A stretch of DNA of 64,000 nucleotides from CAYFRC01 sp050946115 (lineage in GTDB: Bacteria; Bacillota; Clostridia; Christensenellales; Aristaeellaceae), in assembly GCA_050946115.1 (NCBI GenBank), contig JBMNUF010000001.1:124001-188000 (forward strand), read 5' to 3'. Shown here piece by piece: positions 8,259 to 16,509 of this stretch. The notes below the pieces were generated by a model. The model ran no database searches and was not told where the DNA came from. It was given only the letters and a program-made list of their open reading frames with translations. The position numbers and the translations under genes were made by a program. The number at the start of each line of letters is the position of its first letter. The first letter of the stretch is position 1.

Positions 8259-8820
8259 ATGTATGTGAAGCTCACGATCCCGGAAAGGCTGAAAGACCTG
8301 CGGCTGGAGCGCGGTCTGACGCTGGAACAGCTCGCCGAGCAGACGGGTATTTCAAAATCTGCCCTCGGCAAATATGAAGCGGACGATTACAAGGACATCA
8401 GCCCGTTCAGCATCGCGGAGCTGGCAAAGTTCTACGGTGTGTCCGCGGACTACCTCATGGGGCTGACAGAAACAAAAAATCACCCAATTCGGTCATGTGA
8501 TTCATGCGGATATGGGCGGTATTCTGCACGACATCCGGGGTGCTCACCGAAAGGATAAAAACACCGCAGAAGAAGAAGTGCCTGCGCAGGAGATCACGCA
8601 GAAGCTGGAGGAAGCCTTGAACTTTGAAGGCAGTCCGCAGGAACAGCTGATTCGCTCGCTCATGCTGGGGCTTGTTATTGACTATGATTCGCTGACGAAG
8701 GAAGAATTTGTGACGCTGGTCGGGATTCTGAGCCGAGCGGATACATGGAAAATTCAGCAGAATATGAGGGGTAAGACGCCGCTATATCAGACACACGGAA
8801 AAGGAAAACGGCATAAATGA
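8259..8820 (+). pseudogene. XRE-family regulator, internally deleted and frameshifted
   Basis: ATG 8259 is preceded by AGGAGG (8244-8249). The first ~74 residues are an intact Cro/CI helix-turn-helix (IPERLKDLRLERGLTLEQLA, ISKSALGKYE, ISPFSIAELAKFYGVSADYL, MGLTETKNHP). That frame then runs into an unrelated tail and stops at 8558. A second frame, open before 8497 and ending at 8820, encodes the normal C-terminal part of this family (ITQFGHVIHADMGGILHDIR, then KDKNTAEEEVPAQEI, ending GKGKRHK). The middle section (usually LxLSDxMIxLLKSGKINNRLLC-like, from memory) is missing and the halves are out of phase by +1. The truncated 99-residue HTH may still be made and bind DNA. Confidence 0.75.
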
Positions 8821-8857
8821 ACAAGAACTGTATTTTTCGCTTGAGGGGGGCAATAAT

Positions 8858-10735
8858 ATGTATTTACAACAGATCAAAATTCAGAATTTCCGTTGCTTTG
8901 AAGAAGCAATAACAGTTGAGTTTAATAAAGGCCTCAATGTTTTGGTGGGAGAAAATGATTCTGGAAAATCTGCCATTATTGATGCAATCCGTATTGTTAT
9001 GGGAACCACCGATCAAGGGTGGTATCGCATTGAACCAACAGATTTCTATAAAGAACGAAAAGATATTGAAATTCATATTTGCCTAAAATTTGCTAAACTT
9101 TCTCAGTGTGAACAAGCGGCATTCTTAGAGTGCTTATCGAGTGAAATTGTGGACGGAGCCCCATCACCGTGTTTGTGTATTCATTGGAAATGTAAGTATC
9201 TATTGAATTTTCAACCTCAGCGTACATCCGCCACAATGACTACTGGACTAAATGGTGATGGTCCGTCCCCTTCGCCAGAGGCTCGCGAACTCATGCGTGT
9301 AACTTATTTGAGACCACTTCGTGATTCATATTCAAATATGCAGGCCGGAAGAAATTCTCGCCTGTCACAGATAATTCAAGGTATTCCGAATATTGATGAA
9401 GGAATGTCCGAGTATTCTGAAGAAGTAGATTTGAAAGACTTGTCTATTGCCGGAATAGCCAGCCTATCCAACTTCCTCCTTGCGAATCACAAAAAGCTAA
9501 AAAAAGCGAATGACGATATCGAATCAATTATGAGTTCAAAAATGCTTCTGAAGGGAGATTCTATAACAACCTCATTTGAAGTAACAGGAACTGATGCTTC
9601 GGAAGAAAAGAGACTTGTTTCGCTCCTTGAAAAGCTGGATTTGAGTGCGCACAACTATAGCGGATCAGGAAAAATCGGCTTGGGGACAAGCAACATTCTC
9701 AGTATGGCTTGTGAACTACTGTTGAATCGAAGTGCGGGAAGTTCTTTTCTCTTGATAGAAGAGCCCGAAGCTCATGTCCATGCACAAAGGCAGCTCAGAT
9801 TGATTCAGTCACTTCAATCTGAATCCTCAACGCCAGAGAGTAACCAGCAAATAATAATTACAACGCACTCTCCGTTAATGGCTTCGGTAATAAGCTTGGA
9901 AAACATTGCTATTGTACATAATGCGAAAATATATTCGCTAAAGAAAGGCAAAACAAAACTCGAAAACGATGATTATTTATTCTTGGAAAGATACCTTGAT
10001 GCTACGAAAGCCAATTTGTTTTTCGCCAAAGCAGTCATGATGGTAGAAGGGCCTTCAGAAGAATTACTTATTCCTACAATCGCGCGAATATTGGGCAAAG
10101 ACTTCACGGAATATGGTATCTCTATGGTAAACGTGCGCGGTACTGGACTACGTCGCTTTTCTCGCATCCTTCAACGAGCAGATGAAACGGAATCCATTGA
10201 CGTAAAAGTGGCTTGTATAACAGACCGGGATGTTATGCCAGATTGTGCGCCAGCATTATGTATTGATAATAGGTATTCTGACAAAGCACAGTGGCCGGAA
10301 AAGAATAACCGGAATTGGAAAGCCGAGTCTGACTTCGCTGATGATGAAAAAAGAGGAGCTTACTTAGAGGAAATACGTGCTCGAGCAGATGGGCAGCAAG
10401 TAAAAACATTTATTGCAGATCATTGGACTTTTGAATATGATCTTGCCTATGCTGGTCTAAACGATGAACTCATAGAAGCTATTGTTCAGACGGCGTATAT
10501 GAAAGAAAACCGGGAAAGTAAAAAGGCTGAAATTAAAAGAAAGTATGCTGAGAAAGATACATCGGAAAGTAAAGCCGCCTATCTGTACAGTTTCTTCGCC
10601 TCAAAGAAGGCGTCAAAAGCAGAGGTCGCGCAGTCGCTGGCCGTCATTCTTGAATCAAAGTATTCTGATGATCCCACTAATCTGCGTAGCAAGCTGCCGC
10701 AATATATTAAAGATGCTATTAAATACGTTTGCTAA
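8858..10735 (+). CDS. gajA: OLD-family ATP-dependent endonuclease, GajA-like (Gabija)
   Basis: 625 residues. The ABC-ATPase half starts IKIQNFRCFEEAITVEFNKG and has a Walker A VGENDSGKSAIID (30-42), a degenerate signature (GLGTSNILSMACELL, 274-288), a Walker B FLLIEEPEAHVHAQ (297-310) and an H-loop TTHSPLMASV (335-344). The TOPRIM half has VMMVEGPSEELLIPTIARIL (393-412), supplying the catalytic Glu, and ITDRD (454-458), the Asp-x-Asp. A Lys-rich C-terminal helix (FASKKASKAEVAQSLA) could give the last TOPRIM lysine. GajA nicks DNA and is controlled by nucleotide levels in Gabija anti-phage defence. The next gene, 14 bases on, encodes the helicase partner. The system assignment rests on pairing and domains, not on alignment. 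Confidence 0.85.
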   Translation: MYLQQIKIQNFRCFEEAITVEFNKGLNVLVGENDSGKSAIIDAIRIVMGTTDQGWYRIEPTDFYKERKDIEIHICLKFAKLSQCEQAAFLECLSSEIVDGAPSPCLCIHWKCKYLLNFQPQRTSATMTTGLNGDGPSPSPEARELMRVTYLRPLRDSYSNMQAGRNSRLSQIIQGIPNIDEGMSEYSEEVDLKDLSIAGIASLSNFLLANHKKLKKANDDIESIMSSKMLLKGDSITTSFEVTGTDASEEKRLVSLLEKLDLSAHNYSGSGKIGLGTSNILSMACELLLNRSAGSSFLLIEEPEAHVHAQRQLRLIQSLQSESSTPESNQQIIITTHSPLMASVISLENIAIVHNAKIYSLKKGKTKLENDDYLFLERYLDATKANLFFAKAVMMVEGPSEELLIPTIARILGKDFTEYGISMVNVRGTGLRRFSRILQRADETESIDVKVACITDRDVMPDCAPALCIDNRYSDKAQWPEKNNRNWKAESDFADDEKRGAYLEEIRARADGQQVKTFIADHWTFEYDLAYAGLNDELIEAIVQTAYMKENRESKKAEIKRKYAEKDTSESKAAYLYSFFASKKASKAEVAQSLAVILESKYSDDPTNLRSKLPQYIKDAIKYVC

Positions 10736-10749
10736 AGGAGCATTCTATC

Positions 10750-12663
10750 ATGCCTATTCCGCCGCTATCAAAAATTGAAATTACTGATGCAGATATAGAT
10801 GAAATTCAGACTTTGTTTGATGATATCATTTTTGATGAACAAAGACGAAATATCATTAAGCATATGGATAGTGTGGATATTCAGGCGTTTCCGGGAAGTG
10901 GCAAAACAACCGTATTAGTTGCGAAATTAGCAATTCTAGCGAAAAAATGGCCCTATCATAATAAAGGAATATGCGTCTTGTCCCACACAAATGTTGCCCG
11001 AAGCGAAATTGAAACCCGGTTGGGTAGTACTCCCATAGGAAAAGCGCTTCTTTCATATCCTCACTTTATTGGAACAGTTCATTCTTTCTTTGATACATAC
11101 GTAGGATTATCATGGCTTAGGTCAAATGGTTATCCCATTACGATGATTGATACTGATATAGTTTTGACCAAGAGACGTGATAGCTTAAAATGCGGGACCA
11201 AAAAGTATCTCGAAAACAAGAAACTAAACGAATACGCTTGTGAAGCAAAATCATTTCCTATCAGTATCGATATCAGATGTAAAGATACTGTACCATCGTA
11301 TAATGATGTTTTAGATGTCGTAAAAAAATCATTTGAAGCGGGATACTTTACGTTCAACGAAATGCTTCTTATAGCCAAATACGCTATCGAGAGCTGTTCC
11401 TATCTTTCAGATGCAATTCAGAATAGGTTCCCAATACTGTTCATTGACGAGGCGCAGGATACGGCTGCAATGCAATGGGAACTGGTTTTTAGAAGCTTTC
11501 CAAAGTCCGCCCTGTCCATCCGTCAGTCATTTGGCGATGCAAATCAAGCAATTTTTCATTCATATCTTAGCAAAGAGCCCAATGAATCTTTTCCTAGTCC
11601 CGAGTATATGACTATATCGGATAGCCACCGTTTTGGCTGTAATATTGCAGAATTGATTGATCCTCTTGGAGTGAAAGTACATGGATTAAGTGGTAGGTTA
11701 AGGAAATATGACCATCTGGATGGCAAACACTCGATTTTTCTCTATGATGATGCCGATACAGTTTTACCTGCATATGCGAAGCATCTTTTGTCATGCTTTC
11801 CAGATGAAGAATTAAATGGATCTTTACAATGTTATGCTGTGGGAATGGTACACAATAAAAAAAGCGATGGAAAGAATGATTCTAAATATCCAGTCGGAAT
11901 AAGGGATTACTGGCCGACGTATGACCCAGAAATCCTAAATCATACGCCCAAGTCACGATTCTTCATCGATTTTCTGCGTCAAGGGAAAGTATTATTTGAG
12001 CAAAGTGGAGACTACTATCAACTAATCGAAAGCATAGCTGAAGGATTTAGGAAATACCTCCGAACCCAAAAAACAATCACAATATCAAATACCGGTAGTG
12101 CTTTTAATGCATTGTTGAGAGCCATTCCAGATACACAAAAGGCAGCTTTCCGTTCGGACTTGCACAATATGATCTCCTGCCCTATTGATTGCGAAGACTC
12201 TTGGAATATAGTTTCAGCACATGTAATGAAAATATTTGGAACACACTTTGGAATCCACTGCTCTGTTAATGATTATTTCTCTTGGCACTCAGAAGGTACT
12301 GAACTATGTGAAGGAAACGAAGCCGCTTTCCCAAAGAATGTTTTTTCTTATCAGGATCCGAAAACAAATCGCCAAATTCAAATACATCTGGCAAGTATTC
12401 ATTCCGAAAAAGGAAGGACACACCTTTCTACATTGGTATTAGATACATATTGGTATGAACGAAATATAAAATCGCTGATCCCGTGGTTATCTAATACTTC
12501 CAAAAAGAAGATTGGTGCGCGTGATCTTACACGTCTTAAATGCCACTATGTCGCCTTGTCCAGAGCAAGAGGTTTAATCTGCATTGCGGCGCTCAATAAT
12601 TCTGTTTCGGAAGAAGACAAACGCCTTCTCTCGGAGGCGGGGTGGAAGATCATTGAAATATAA
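10750..12663 (+). CDS. gajB: UvrD/Rep-like superfamily 1 helicase, GajB-like (Gabija)
   Basis: 637 residues; ATG 10750 with AAAGGAG at 10734-10740. SF1 motifs are in order: FDEQRRNIIKH (28-38), Walker A AFPGSGKTTVLVAKL (46-60), IGTVHSFF (107-114), motif II LFIDEAQDTAAMQWE (230-244), motif III FGDANQAIF (261-269), motif IV SHRFGCNIAEL (292-302), motif V LASIHSEKGRTHLSTLVLD (547-565) and motif VI HYVALSRARGLICIA (599-613). Motif V reads KGRTH where UvrD has KGxEF. It is larger than the ~500-residue Bacillus GajB known to me, with extra sequence between motifs IV and V. In Gabija the helicase partner associates with the nuclease and is needed for protection. It shares the AT-rich codon use of its neighbour. 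Confidence 0.85.
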   Translation: MPIPPLSKIEITDADIDEIQTLFDDIIFDEQRRNIIKHMDSVDIQAFPGSGKTTVLVAKLAILAKKWPYHNKGICVLSHTNVARSEIETRLGSTPIGKALLSYPHFIGTVHSFFDTYVGLSWLRSNGYPITMIDTDIVLTKRRDSLKCGTKKYLENKKLNEYACEAKSFPISIDIRCKDTVPSYNDVLDVVKKSFEAGYFTFNEMLLIAKYAIESCSYLSDAIQNRFPILFIDEAQDTAAMQWELVFRSFPKSALSIRQSFGDANQAIFHSYLSKEPNESFPSPEYMTISDSHRFGCNIAELIDPLGVKVHGLSGRLRKYDHLDGKHSIFLYDDADTVLPAYAKHLLSCFPDEELNGSLQCYAVGMVHNKKSDGKNDSKYPVGIRDYWPTYDPEILNHTPKSRFFIDFLRQGKVLFEQSGDYYQLIESIAEGFRKYLRTQKTITISNTGSAFNALLRAIPDTQKAAFRSDLHNMISCPIDCEDSWNIVSAHVMKIFGTHFGIHCSVNDYFSWHSEGTELCEGNEAAFPKNVFSYQDPKTNRQIQIHLASIHSEKGRTHLSTLVLDTYWYERNIKSLIPWLSNTSKKKIGARDLTRLKCHYVALSRARGLICIAALNNSVSEEDKRLLSEAGWKIIEI

Positions 12664-12665
12664 GG

Positions 12666-12716
12666 AAAGAGCAGGCATGCCCGAGGAATTATCCGCAGAC
12701 ATACCTGCTCTTTTGT
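12666..12716 (+). terminator. Terminator after the Gabija-like pair
   Basis: AAAGAGCAGG (12666-12675) pairs perfectly with CCTGCTCTTT (12704-12713) across a 28-base loop; the 3' arm runs into TTTT then GTGTTG. It starts 3 bases after the helicase stop. No gene is seen in 12664-12811. Confidence 0.65.
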
Positions 12717-12811
12717 GTTGCAACCCGTTTGGCAGCTCCTATGTCAATAATATGTCCTTACTGTCTTATTTGGAAGCTACCTGATTCAGCCTCTTTTTTG
12801 TGTTCGGGAGC

Positions 12812-13885
12812 CTATTTCCATTGCGCGATGCGCTGTACAACCATATCCGCCGTCTCGCGGCTGTCGATGCCGCCGATGGACGAGAACCAGATGCCCTCCG
12901 GGCGAAGTGTTTCAAAAACCAAAGGCAGTTCGCGCATGTGGCACATCATCTGAATGCCCTTTTTCGCCTTCTGAATGCGCCGATACACGTTCACCCAGCG
13001 GCTATACCCTTCGTTGCCCGCGCCCGGCACGAACTGTATCGCATCCAATTCGGAGATGGATAAGAGTGAATCGAGGTGGCGCAGCGCGCCCGGCCCGTCC
13101 AAATGATAGATGGATTTTTCAAAGAAGCTGCATTCCTGCGAAATGCCGGGGAGGAAGAATTCCTCAAACATTGCATTGCTGACCATGCAGGAAAAATCGT
13201 TGGACGGGATGTAGTAGGTATTGTCGGCGATGAGCGGCGTCCACGAGGTCGTCGGCATGCCCGCGGCATGGATCATATGGTAGAACACGCCGTATGCGGC
13301 GAAGAACTCCGGGTTCGCGCGGGTCAGCGCCTTTTTGACGTATTCGGGCTCTTCGATCATGTCGATCGCGAGGTTTTGCGGGTCGCGCAACGCGGCGACG
13401 TGGTCCCCGCCGGGGTGGAAATCCGTAAGCCCTACGATGAACTTCCCTCGCCCCACCGCGAGCAGCTTTTCCGTGAACTCGATCATCTTGCGAAAGAGCG
13501 GGTGATTCATGTCCAGGCGCGTCTTCTCAAAATCGCGCTCCCAGTCCTCGATCGCGGGTTCGGACCACGTGGTCGTCTCTCCATAGCGATAGCCGCATCC
13601 GCACCACGCGGAAAAGACCTCGGGACCCAAATTCGGCCACGCGACCGGCAAGGCGTCGTAGAGATAGTCCGTCCGCGCGATGTCCTCTGCCATCTCCTCG
13701 ATGCGTCGGTCGATGTCCAGCCACTTCTCCTCGAGCGAATCATAGTGCTTTTCCGGCAACGGCTCGTTTGCGCCTTCTTTGCGGAAGGTGATTGAAACGG
13801 GCGGGCGGTCGATTATCTCCCGCTCCCAAAATGCCTGATATCGTTTGCGGGACGATTCGTAATCCGGTTTATAGAGAAATTCCAT
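12812..13885 (-). CDS. URO-D-fold protein (copy 3)
   Basis: 357 residues on the minus strand; ATG at 13885 follows GGGGGATGGA. It opens MEFLYKPDYESSRKRYQAFW, then EIIDRPPVSITF, the divergent 'DRP' opening seen in URO-D/MtaA-like proteins. Other visible blocks are GLTDFHPGGDHVAALRDPQN, EEPEYVKKAL, FSCMVSNAMFEEFFLPGI, SIYHLDGPGALRHLD, IQFVPGAGNEG and IQMMCHMRELPLVF. The His-x-Cys-Gly motif of copy 1 is replaced by YHLDGPG (His-Leu-Asp-Gly), as in copy 2. It is convergent with the Gabija-like operon and is not obviously in an operon. Zinc-dependent methyltransfer is possible but unproven. Confidence 0.75.
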   Translation of the reverse strand: MEFLYKPDYESSRKRYQAFWEREIIDRPPVSITFRKEGANEPLPEKHYDSLEEKWLDIDRRIEEMAEDIARTDYLYDALPVAWPNLGPEVFSAWCGCGYRYGETTTWSEPAIEDWERDFEKTRLDMNHPLFRKMIEFTEKLLAVGRGKFIVGLTDFHPGGDHVAALRDPQNLAIDMIEEPEYVKKALTRANPEFFAAYGVFYHMIHAAGMPTTSWTPLIADNTYYIPSNDFSCMVSNAMFEEFFLPGISQECSFFEKSIYHLDGPGALRHLDSLLSISELDAIQFVPGAGNEGYSRWVNVYRRIQKAKKGIQMMCHMRELPLVFETLRPEGIWFSSIGGIDSRETADMVVQRIAQWK

Positions 13886-13937
13886 AGCTATTCCATCCCC
13901 CTTTCGGCATACATAACTGTTTACGCAGACGCGTTCC

Positions 13938-13971
13938 AAAAGAGCATATGCCGTTTTTGCGGCATATGCTC
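13938..13971 (-). terminator. Intrinsic terminator of the Glu/Pro-repeat protein gene
   Basis: GAGCATATGCCG (13942-13953) and CGGCATATGCTC (13960-13971) form a perfect 12-bp stem with a 6-base loop. On the minus strand the stem is followed by TTTT, 27 bases beyond the stop codon at 13999. Confidence 0.85.
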
Positions 13972-13998
13972 CTGACGACAGGCGAAGTCTACAAGGTA

Positions 13999-15867
13999 TC
14001 AGAAATCGCCCCAGTTCTCATAGACCGAGCCGACGCTGTCGGCCTTAGGATCGTATTTTTCCACGTTCACGGTAATCGTCGAGCGGTAGTTCTTCCTGAG
14101 CTTCACTTCCGTGGTGGCGTCGTCGCCAAAGGTCATGACCTCGTAGTTGCCTTCCGCGCCGAACGCTTCCTCTTCCCCATACCACGTCTTGCCCGTGCCG
14201 TCCTTTACGATGTAGGTGCCTGCGGGCAGGCTCGCGGTCGCCCTGCCCGTGCCGCCGATGAACATCGTGCGCGCGAGCACGCCGTCTATCGTATAGATCT
14301 TGACCAGCATCGCGGTATCGGGCTCGGTATTGAACTTCACGCGCAGCTGGGCGCTGCTTCCTTTGACGGCGGGATTCTTGTACAACACGCCGTTCTTGGG
14401 CCACTTCTGGGGGCAGGCGGCCATGCGCTCCTCGTAATCGTTATGGCCGCTGTTTTCAAACGCCAGCATCGCGCTGTAATATTTGCCCTGCAGGAACAGC
14501 GCGCAGCCGCGCATGTACTCGTACTCATAACCCATCTCGTCCGCCAGAAGATCATACGCCGCCTCGTCATCCGTCGAAAGCAGAAGCAGCGGCAGCAGGC
14601 GCGCATACGCTTCGGCATTCATCTCTTCGGTCTGTTCGAGACCAAACGCCTCCTGCACCTCATTCCACGCGCGGATGGTCTTCTTCCCCACATTTCCGTC
14701 GACGGAGATCTTCTTGCCGAAGGCGACGAGCGTCTGCTGCACGCCCTTGGCGGTATCGCCCTTAGAGCCCTTGGCAATCGTCTCGCCCGCAAGCAGCGCG
14801 TCGTACGTCGTGCGGTAGAGATCGTCCCCCAGCGCATCCAGCACGGCTTCCGTCATATCGACAGACGCTTTCGCGGGCTCTTCAATCGCTTCTTCGGCAG
14901 GCTCCTCTGCCGGTTCTTCGACCGCCTCTTCTATGGGTTCTTCGGCGGGTCCCTCTGTCGATTCTTCGACCGCTTCTTCTACGGGTTCTTCTGCAGGCTC
15001 CTCAAGGGGTTCCTCTACAGGTTCTTCCGCGGGTTCTTCAACAGGTTCTTCTGCGGGTTCTTCCGCAGGCCCCTCAGCGGGTTCTTCAACAGGTTCTTCT
15101 GCGGGTTCTTCCGCAACCTCTTCCACGGGTTCTTCGGCGGGCGCTTCGGCCGCCTCCTCTTTCCGGCATTCGGCGGTGTAGGAATAGCTGCCGCCGCTTG
15201 CAAACGTGGATGTGATGTCCAAGACAAGTACATCGCCGTCCAGCGCCCAGATCCCTTCCACGCCGCTGAGCGGGCTCGTCTCGGAAACCTCCACGAAAAA
15301 GCGATTGCCCTCCGCAGAAACCGCAAACGGGAATTCCTCGTGGTAGTCGCCCTGATCGAAGGTATAGGCGCCTGTGCCGTCCTCATGGATGGTCGCGGTC
15401 AGCTCGATGCCCGTGCCTCCGTTTTTCGGCGTGCCGATGCCCTTCCATGTGCCGACCAGTTCCGCGGGGATTCCGACCTCCGCCGCGCCGTCCGCAGCCC
15501 AGAGCGGTATGGCGTTTGTATCGTCCTCATAGGGATAGATCACGACGGCTTCCGGCAGCTCCGCCTTGGCGTACTTGAAGGTGTACACCCCGTTGCCGCC
15601 CGCGCTGACGCTCTCGGCTTCCACTTCCTCGCCGCCGATCACGACCGCCGCCCATGCGATGACGATGAACTGATTGTTGCGCAGGGGAAGCGAATTGCCG
15701 AAGCCGCTGACCTTCACCTGCAGCTGTCCGTCGACGATCTCCGCGCCCTCATACGCGAGGAAATAGGTCGTCCCCTCAAAGGTCATGTTCGCCTTGCCGT
15801 TCTCCGCCACGGCAGAGACGGAGGCAAAAAGGACAAAGGCCAGAAGGATTGCGAGCAGTTTTTTCAT
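13999..15867 (-). CDS. Secreted protein with Glu/Pro repeat linker and peptidoglycan-binding-like domain
   Basis: 622 residues with a clear signal peptide (MKKLLAILLAFVLFASVSAV, cleavage probably after VAE or ENG). Residues ~25-235 are beta-rich with a lipocalin-like stretch (LVGTWKGIGTPKNGG, GIWALDGDVLVLDITS). Residues ~237-333 are a low-complexity EEPAEEPV-type linker typical of cell-wall-spanning spacers. Residues ~345-425 resemble a peptidoglycan-binding-1 unit (LLAGETIAKGSKGDTAKGVQ, GNVGKKTIRAWNEVQEAFGL), and the end is another beta domain (VKIYTIDGVLARTMFIGG, GTYIVKDGTGKTWYG). It probably sits in the wall. It has its own consensus promoter and terminator and is monocistronic; the function is unknown. 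Confidence 0.75.
   Translation of the reverse strand: MKKLLAILLAFVLFASVSAVAENGKANMTFEGTTYFLAYEGAEIVDGQLQVKVSGFGNSLPLRNNQFIVIAWAAVVIGGEEVEAESVSAGGNGVYTFKYAKAELPEAVVIYPYEDDTNAIPLWAADGAAEVGIPAELVGTWKGIGTPKNGGTGIELTATIHEDGTGAYTFDQGDYHEEFPFAVSAEGNRFFVEVSETSPLSGVEGIWALDGDVLVLDITSTFASGGSYSYTAECRKEEAAEAPAEEPVEEVAEEPAEEPVEEPAEGPAEEPAEEPVEEPAEEPVEEPLEEPAEEPVEEAVEESTEGPAEEPIEEAVEEPAEEPAEEAIEEPAKASVDMTEAVLDALGDDLYRTTYDALLAGETIAKGSKGDTAKGVQQTLVAFGKKISVDGNVGKKTIRAWNEVQEAFGLEQTEEMNAEAYARLLPLLLLSTDDEAAYDLLADEMGYEYEYMRGCALFLQGKYYSAMLAFENSGHNDYEERMAACPQKWPKNGVLYKNPAVKGSSAQLRVKFNTEPDTAMLVKIYTIDGVLARTMFIGGTGRATASLPAGTYIVKDGTGKTWYGEEEAFGAEGNYEVMTFGDDATTEVKLRKNYRSTITVNVEKYDPKADSVGSVYENWGDF
14872..15163 (-). repeat. 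Degenerate short tandem repeats encoding EEPAEEPV linker
   Basis: GGTTCTTC-type units (plus-strand reading) repeat in 12- to 15-base steps, encoding roughly 97 residues of Glu, Pro, Ala and Val. Such arrays change length by slippage, so the linker length probably varies between strains. Confidence 0.85.
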
Positions 15868-15993
15868 GATGCATTCTCCCTTTCCAAAGTCGTGTTATGC
15901 TTGGGTGCAAAGCCCCTCACGGCATCGGTAGCCCAAAGCGCGCGGCAAGGGGTATCCGCACCGAAAACGCCTCGGCGTTCTTTCATAAAAGGC

Positions 15994-16022
15994 ATTATAT
16001 ACCATAAATTTAACCCTGTCAA
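15994..16022 (-). promoter_or_regulatory. Consensus sigma-A promoter for the Glu/Pro-repeat protein gene
   Basis: On the minus strand TTGACA (16022-16017), 17-base spacer, TATAAT (15999-15994): both hexamers perfect. The leader to the ATG at 15867 is about 120 bases. Confidence 0.9.
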
Positions 16023-16064
16023 TCGTTTTATTTTCGTAATCCGATGCGTTTTTTCTCCAAACGA

Positions 16065-16093
16065 TGGAAAAAGCGCAGCCGTCTTGCTATAAT
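16065..16093 (+). promoter_or_regulatory. Extended -10 promoter for the tandem-repeat protein gene
   Basis: TGGAAA (16065-16070), 17-base spacer ending TGC, then TATAAT (16088-16093). The weak -35 is compensated by the TGn extended -10. It is divergent from the consensus promoter just upstream. Confidence 0.65.
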
Positions 16094-16124
16094 GACTCTG
16101 AGAAGCATGAGGAGGCGAACCATT

Positions 16125-16493
16125 ATGCACAAGGACGACAAACCGAAGAGAATCTTCAGTTCGCCGGGCCTGTTCGGCGGGATGAACCACTACGACGAAA
16201 ACGGGAAGCTCGTCGGTTACAGCGCGCCCGGATTTTTGGGCGGCTCCGAGCACTTCCGCGCCGACGGCAGCAGCGCGGGATTCAGCGTGCCCGGAATCAT
16301 CGGCGGCACGGAACATTTCGATGCCTCCGGCAAAAGCGTCGGCTTCAGCGTGGACGGCATTCTGGGCGGGCAGGTTCATTACGACAGCCACGGGCACCGC
16401 GCCGGATTCAGCGCACCCGGCATTTTCGGCGGGGAGACGTCCGTTTGGGACGGCGATGCGCTGTTTGACGACGAAGACGACCTCGACCTCTGA
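16125..16493 (+). CDS. Small protein with 21-residue tandem repeats
   Basis: 122 residues; ATG 16125 with GAGGAGG at 16109-16115. After a basic start (MHKDDKPKRIF) it has about four and a half copies of a 21-residue unit of pattern S-x-P-G-(F/I)-(L/I/F)-G-G-x-x-H-(Y/F)-x-x-x-G-x-x-x-G-(F/Y), for example SVPGIIGGTEHFDASGKSVG. It ends in an acidic tail (LFDDEDDLDL). No signal peptide or membrane segment is seen. The unit resembles short beta-hairpin repeats of small clostridial proteins, but I cannot name a family with confidence. It has its own promoter; its 3' end is convergent with the next gene, 16 bases away. Confidence 0.75.
   Translation: MHKDDKPKRIFSSPGLFGGMNHYDENGKLVGYSAPGFLGGSEHFRADGSSAGFSVPGIIGGTEHFDASGKSVGFSVDGILGGQVHYDSHGHRAGFSAPGIFGGETSVWDGDALFDDEDDLDL
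16158..16440 (+). repeat. 63-bp tandem repeat array within the small-protein gene
   Basis: Four full units and a partial unit of 63 bases encode the 21-residue motif. Base identity between units is moderate, so this is an old array with a constrained protein pattern rather than a fresh duplication. Confidence 0.75.
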
Positions 16494-16509
16494 CCGCAGA
16501 TGCCAACGT

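Larger units (their letters stand above)
8050..12800. other. AT-rich defence island with GC-rich flanks
   Basis: Between the convergent URO-D genes, base composition and codon use change abruptly from GC-rich to AT-rich (AAA, GAA, ATT, TAT codons dominate). The segment carries a broken XRE gene, an OLD-type nuclease gene, a UvrD-like helicase gene and a terminator. I see no integrase, transposase, tRNA edge or convincing direct repeat, so the boundaries are approximate and the route of acquisition is unknown. The 210 bases at 8049-8258 hold no gene; they contain the interleaved inverted repeats listed separately. Confidence 0.75.

Noticed and set aside
8470..8500. Programmed -1 frameshift at A-AAA-AAT in the XRE gene
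   Set aside because: The downstream frame is +1 relative to the HTH frame, so a -1 slip would not join them, and the middle of the protein is missing anyway.
8050..12800. Prophage or integrative element
   Set aside because: No integrase, recombinase, phage structural gene or tRNA attachment site is present; only a regulator remnant and two defence genes.
13948..16092. A 714-codon plus-strand frame with FFxGFxxRFF repeats
   Set aside because: It is the antisense of the Glu/Pro-repeat protein gene; the repeats are mirror images of EEPAEEPV codons and the frame lacks a start site.
16044..16124. Longer start for the tandem-repeat protein
   Set aside because: The extra codons would place the start before the -10 element; ATG 16125 has a strong GAGGAGG site.
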